From Oscillospiraceae bacterium (GTDB taxonomy: Bacteria > Bacillota > Clostridia > UMGS1810): DNA of 53,303 nt. Below are positions 49,982-53,303 of the stretch, in pieces. Where the stretch lies: NCBI GenBank assembly GCA_015069095.1, contig SVJH01000015.1, forward strand, positions 1-53,303, in the 5' to 3' direction. The notes below the pieces were generated by a model. It was not told where the DNA came from and did not search any database. It saw only the letters and a program-made list of their open reading frames with translations. The first letter of the stretch is position 1. Every line of letters begins with the position of its first letter. A program made the translations under genes and the position numbers.

Positions 49982-50581
49982 ATGAAAGATTGGACAGGAA
50001 ACACAACATCAATATATGCAACACATGGTGCAAGCAATCATTCAGAAGGTGTTCGTGCTGATTATGATTATTATGCAACAGATCCTGATGCGGTTGAAAA
50101 ACTTCTTGAAAAAGAAGAATTTTTTCACTATATTCTTGAACCTGCATGCGGTGAAGGTCACATTTCTGAAGTTCTATTGAATCATGGCTATGATGTTATA
50201 TCTTCAGACATTGTTCACAGGGGATATGAGAACCAACAACTGACTGAAGACTTTTTGAAGTCAGGTTCAGTGCCGAGAAATAGCAGGGACATCATCACAA
50301 ATCCACCTTATGCACAAGCAAAAGAATTTGTTGAACATGCACTTGATATTTCACAAGAATCAGTGAAGATTGCAATGTTTCTGAAGTTGACATTTTTGGA
50401 AGGAATCAAAAGAAAAGGGTTGTTTGACAAATATCCACCAAAAACAATCTATGTGTTCAGAAATAGAATTGATTGTTGGAAGAATGGAATCAAACCTGAA
50501 AAACCATCAAAGGCGGTCTGCTATGCATGGTTTGTGTGGGTGAAAGGGTTCAAAGGCAATCCGCAAATTAAGTGGATTTAA
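49982..50581 (+). CDS. Phage DNA N6-adenine methyltransferase-like protein
   Basis: 199 aa, RBS GAAAGG. ILEPACGEGHISEVL (residues 51-65) is the SAM-binding motif and NPPY (107-110) the catalytic motif of amino-methyltransferases. No target-recognition domain is visible and no restriction enzyme is adjacent, so it is likely an orphan phage methylase that protects DNA or regulates it. Confidence 0.85.
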   Translation: MKDWTGNTTSIYATHGASNHSEGVRADYDYYATDPDAVEKLLEKEEFFHYILEPACGEGHISEVLLNHGYDVISSDIVHRGYENQQLTEDFLKSGSVPRNSRDIITNPPYAQAKEFVEHALDISQESVKIAMFLKLTFLEGIKRKGLFDKYPPKTIYVFRNRIDCWKNGIKPEKPSKAVCYAWFVWVKGFKGNPQIKWI

Positions 50582-50612
50582 TAAAAGAAAAAACGAAAGG
50601 AATTGAAATGAA

Positions 50613-51398
50613 ATGGAATTAAAAGTGAATGAAATCATGCTTCCTGAAGCAATACGATTCAATTATGAAGAATTGAAAACGGAACTGTCAGCAAAGATTC
50701 AAAAATATGAAACTATGGTTTACAGTGAAGCGGAAATAAAAACGGCAAAAGAAGATGTTGCCAATTTAAGAAAGTTAAAGAAAGCATTGAATGATGAAAG
50801 GAACAGACTTGAAAAAGAGTACATGCAGCCATTCAATGAGTTCAAACAGCAAGTGAATGAAATCATTGCAATCATTGACAAGCCAGTTTTGATGATAGAC
50901 GGACAAATCAAAGAATTTGATGAATTTAAAAAGCAAGAAAAACACAAAGAAATTGAAGAATGCTTTGATTCATTTACAAAGCCAGAATGGTTGACACTTG
51001 AACAGATATTCAATCCAAAATGGCTGAATGTGTCGGTAAGCATGAAAAGTGTGACTTCTGAAATCATCACAATACTTGAAACAATTGATGCAAACCTTGC
51101 CACACTTCAAAATTTACCTGAATTCAGCTTTGAAGCGGTTGAAGCATACAAAACATCACTGGACATAAACAAAGCCATTCAGGAAGGAAAAAGACTGTCT
51201 GACATACAGAAGAAAAAAGCAGAACAGGAAGAAACAATGAAACAAGCATCTGAAAAGGTTGCACCAACTGAAGCACCAGAAACACCAGAAGCACAAAAAC
51301 TTCAAGAAGTTTGTTTCAGATGCTGGTTGACAACAGCTGATGCGGTGGCATTAAAAGGATTCTTTATGAACAGAAACATCAAATTTGAAGCTATATAG
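50613..51398 (+). CDS. DUF1351-family phage protein
   Basis: 261 aa, RBS GAAAGGAATTG. A long helical middle (residues ~18-130; KTAKEDVANLRKLKKALNDERNRLEKEYMQPF), the mark of DUF1351, followed by an acidic Ala/Pro/Glu-rich linker and a small C-terminal domain. It is often encoded together with YqaJ and RecT and is assumed to assist phage recombination. Function not established. Confidence 0.8.
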   Translation: MELKVNEIMLPEAIRFNYEELKTELSAKIQKYETMVYSEAEIKTAKEDVANLRKLKKALNDERNRLEKEYMQPFNEFKQQVNEIIAIIDKPVLMIDGQIKEFDEFKKQEKHKEIEECFDSFTKPEWLTLEQIFNPKWLNVSVSMKSVTSEIITILETIDANLATLQNLPEFSFEAVEAYKTSLDINKAIQEGKRLSDIQKKKAEQEETMKQASEKVAPTEAPETPEAQKLQEVCFRCWLTTADAVALKGFFMNRNIKFEAI

Positions 51399-51415
51399 AC
51401 GAAAGGAAGATGAAA

Positions 51416-51721
51416 ATGTTTGAAAATTTACTTGCTATGTTGAGCATGGCAGGCAACTATGAACAAAGGTGTGTTGACAACTTTGAAAATGATTTGTTTA
51501 CCATTGACACAGCTTATGTGACAGATAGGAAACAACCTTATGAAACAGCTGTGAAACATAAAGAATTTAACAATGATGATTGGATCATTCTTGAATGGTC
51601 AGATACAAAAGAAGAAGCACAAAAAACACATGACAAATGGGTTGAATTCTTCAAGAACAATGATGTTCAAGAAATAAAAGATTGTTACACTGGCGAAACA
51701 TTCAAAAAGGAAGGAAGATGA
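51416..51721 (+). CDS. Small phage protein, unknown
   Basis: 101 aa from ATG 51416 (GAAAGGAAG six bases upstream; ATG 51410 is also in frame). Soluble, alpha/beta, with many acidic and aromatic residues (YETAVKHKEFNNDDWIILEWSDTKEEAQKTHDKW). Similar small proteins occur beside DUF1351 genes. No function proposed. Confidence 0.6.
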   Translation: MFENLLAMLSMAGNYEQRCVDNFENDLFTIDTAYVTDRKQPYETAVKHKEFNNDDWIILEWSDTKEEAQKTHDKWVEFFKNNDVQEIKDCYTGETFKKEGR

Positions 51722-51724
51722 AAA

Positions 51725-51949
51725 ATGGTGGATTTTAAACCTTTGGGTGAATTCTTTGCTGAATTTGATGTAATAAGCAAGGAAAGACACAATGAATTGC
51801 TGGTTGCAGCACATGACGGAAATGCACTGAAAAATGTGATTCATGAAAAAGCAAAAGAATATGGCAGTCTGTCATGCGAAGAAATCAGATTGCTTGATAA
51901 TTTATATTTTAAAAATGAAAGTGGGGAAAACAAAAATGGCAGTAAATAA
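51725..51949 (+). CDS. Small phage protein, unknown
   Basis: 74 aa behind AAGGAAG. Charged helical protein without known motif (FKPLGEFFAEFDVISKERHNELLVAAHDG). It overlaps the recT start by 14 bases, so it is probably translationally coupled to RecT. Confidence 0.55.
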   Translation: MVDFKPLGEFFAEFDVISKERHNELLVAAHDGNALKNVIHEKAKEYGSLSCEEIRLLDNLYFKNESGENKNGSK

Positions 51950-52841
51950 TTCTTTAGTAAAAAAATCAAACGGAAGATTGGGAATGGCAGCATACTTGAA
52001 CCAGGATGCAGTCAAAAATCAAATCAATTCTATTTTAGGAAGCAAAAGGGGGATTTCCTTCATCACAGCAGTTGTGTCATCAGTGCAAGCAAATCCAGCA
52101 TTGCAGGAATGCACACAACCTTCAATTCTTCAAGCAGCTTTGCTTGGTGAATCGTTGAATCTTTCACCTTCTGCTTCTTTAGGTCAATACTGGATCATTC
52201 CATTCAATAACAAGAAAAAAGGTGTGAAAGAAGCACAATTCCAACTTGGTGCAAACGGATATAAACAGCTTGCAATGCGAACTGGTCAATATAAAGACAT
52301 TGACTTCATTGAAATTCGTGAAGGTGAATACAAGGGCAGAGATAAACACACAGGCAAACAAGTATTTGAATTCATTGAAGATGATGATGAAAGAGAATCA
52401 TTGAATGTTGTTGGATATATGGCATATTTTGAACTTTTAAACGGATTCAGAAAATCTGTGTACTGGACAAAAGCCAAAATGGAAAGACATGCAGACCAGT
52501 ATTCACAAGCATTCAGTTTGGAAGCATACAACAAATTGAAAAATGGTGAAATTCCTGCAAGTGAAATGTGGAAATATTCTTCATATTGGTATTCAAATTT
52601 TGCAGGAATGGCAGAAAAAACATTGATAAAACACTTATTGTCAAAATGGGGAATTCTTTCAGCGGAATTGATTGCTGCACTTGATGCTGATTATGCAGTC
52701 ATAAACGAAGACGGAACAAAAAACTATGTTGAAACAGAATCAGATGTGATTGAAATGCCAGTTCAGGAAGAAACACAGGATGAAATGACTGAATCTTCTG
52801 ACATTGAATCCACTGATGCAAAAGATGCTTTATTTAACTAA
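51936..52841 (+). CDS. recT: RecT-family single-strand annealing protein
   Basis: 301 aa from ATG 51936, chosen because the earlier in-frame ATGs lie deep in the upstream gene and are not RecT-like. Family hallmarks: SFITAVVSSVQANPALQECTQPSILQAALLGESLNLSPSASLGQYWIIPF, EAQFQLGANGYKQLAMRTGQYKDID, and an acidic tail. It anneals complementary strands during phage recombination, using the ends made by the YqaJ nuclease. Confidence 0.95.
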   Translation: MAVNNSLVKKSNGRLGMAAYLNQDAVKNQINSILGSKRGISFITAVVSSVQANPALQECTQPSILQAALLGESLNLSPSASLGQYWIIPFNNKKKGVKEAQFQLGANGYKQLAMRTGQYKDIDFIEIREGEYKGRDKHTGKQVFEFIEDDDERESLNVVGYMAYFELLNGFRKSVYWTKAKMERHADQYSQAFSLEAYNKLKNGEIPASEMWKYSSYWYSNFAGMAEKTLIKHLLSKWGILSAELIAALDADYAVINEDGTKNYVETESDVIEMPVQEETQDEMTESSDIESTDAKDALFN

Positions 52842-52870
52842 TAAAAAACGAATAGAAAGGAATTAAAAAA

Positions 52871-53167
52871 ATGGAAAATTTAATGAATAAAAAAGTAATT
52901 GTAAGAGGTGACAGAAGCGGTGTGTTCTTTGGAACAATCACCAAAAAAGAAGGAAGAGAAGTGACACTGGAAAATTGCAGAAGGTTGTGGTACTGGGATG
53001 GTGCAGCTTCAATTTCACAACTTGCCCTTGAAGGAACAACAAATCCAAGTAGATGTAAATTCACAGTAATTGTTGACCACATTATCATTCTTGATGCAAT
53101 TGAAATCATCCTTTGCACTGATAAATCAATCAGAAGCATTGAAGGGGTGGCAGAATGGAAGCGATAA
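52871..53167 (+). CDS. Phage protein of DUF6948 type
   Basis: 98 aa, RBS GAAAGGAATT. KKVIVRGDRSGVFFGTITKKEGREVTLEN, then RRLWYWDGAASISQLALEGT, matches the small beta-rich phage family annotated DUF6948. Function unknown. It lies after RecT in many Clostridia phages. The end overlaps the next start by 13 bases. Confidence 0.7.
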   Translation: MENLMNKKVIVRGDRSGVFFGTITKKEGREVTLENCRRLWYWDGAASISQLALEGTTNPSRCKFTVIVDHIIILDAIEIILCTDKSIRSIEGVAEWKR

Positions 53168-53303
53168 AAATTGAAAAATGGCTGAAGGTTGAATTTGGCT
53201 ATGGCGATGGCTATGGCTCTGGCGATGGCTCTGGCGATGGCTCTGGCTATGGCTCTGGCTCTGGCGATGGCGATGGCGATGGCTATGGCGATGGCTATGG
53301 CGA
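53155..53303 (+). CDS. Glycine-rich GYGDG/GSGDG repeat protein, 3'-partial
   Basis: Starts at ATG 53155 behind AAGGGGTGG and remains open at the window end. After 14 ordinary residues (MEAIKIEKWLKVEF) every second codon is GGC (Gly), alternating with TAT, GAT or TCT (Tyr, Asp, Ser), so the DNA is a tandem 6-base-type repeat. Such tracts occur in some phage early proteins. Function unknown; the tract should vary in length by slippage. Confidence 0.7.
   Translation, partial: MEAIKIEKWLKVEFGYGDGYGSGDGSGDGSGYGSGSGDGDGDGYGDGYG

Larger units (their letters stand above)
45366..53303. mobile_element. Prophage-like element integrated in cotJC, left part
   Basis: From the cotJC break the genes are those of a temperate phage: large serine recombinase, helper protein, cI-like and Cro-like regulators with shared operators, then an early recombination module (YqaJ exonuclease, DNA methylase, DUF1351, RecT). 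Coding DNA has very few CG dinucleotides and many TGA/ATGAA-rich codons compared with the chromosome. The right end is outside the window, so it is not known whether head and tail genes exist or whether it is degenerate like many sporulation-gene elements. Confidence 0.85.

Overview
The window looks like the chromosome of a low-GC, spore-forming Clostridia, probably a gut species. The support is AT-rich intergenic DNA, strong AGGAGG-type ribosome sites, a WalRK-type two-component locus with YycH/YycI partners, a cotJ spore-coat operon, a bile-salt-hydrolase-like enzyme and genes for plant cell-wall glycans. No rRNA or species marker is present, so the genus stays open.

Region 1 (1-8740) is the end of a prophage: a very large virion-associated protein (5' end outside the window), a BppU-type baseplate/fibre protein, two small carbohydrate-binding-like proteins, and a separately transcribed ClpP-like serine protease with a 55-aa partner. 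It stops beside the 3' end of a tRNA-Leu(GAG) gene, a likely integration site.

Region 2 (8933-15300) holds a lysine-riboswitch-controlled NhaC-family transporter (LysW type), a secreted protein with a 51-aa companion, a low-molecular-weight tyrosine phosphatase, and a sialate-O-acetylesterase-like enzyme with an AraC regulator.

Region 3 (15350-27077) is mostly minus strand. A glycyl radical enzyme, an SMP-30-type lactonase and a radical-SAM activase form an operon divergent from an AraC gene. A second run begins with glyQS and continues into a TIM-barrel epimerase, a secreted CE12-type esterase and an AraM-type dehydrogenase. With the GH127 beta-L-arabinofuranosidase at 32.8 kb and two AraC regulators, this suggests pectin or arabinan side-chain use.

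Region 4 (27.2-36.1 kb) has a YkvI-type membrane protein, four tRNA genes (Pro, Val, Thr, Tyr), then a cassette of a four-helix-bundle protein and a nucleotidyltransferase lying between two unusual arrays of short hairpins. After it come a CLC-F-like channel, the choloylglycine-hydrolase-family enzyme, GH127 and a D,D-carboxypeptidase.

Region 5 (36.2-44.5 kb) is walR-walK, a secreted protein behind three WalR-type boxes, yycH, yycI and ybaB, then two paralogous nucleotidyltransferases on the other strand.

Region 6 (44.6 kb to the end) is cotJA-cotJB-cotJC, with cotJC cut after about 65 codons by a second mobile element. That element has a large serine recombinase next to the junction, a cI/cro-like switch with repeated operators, an SOS-like box, and a YqaJ/RecT recombination module. 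It runs off the window. A serine-recombinase element inside a sporulation gene recalls the skin element of sigK, and is the most interesting candidate here.
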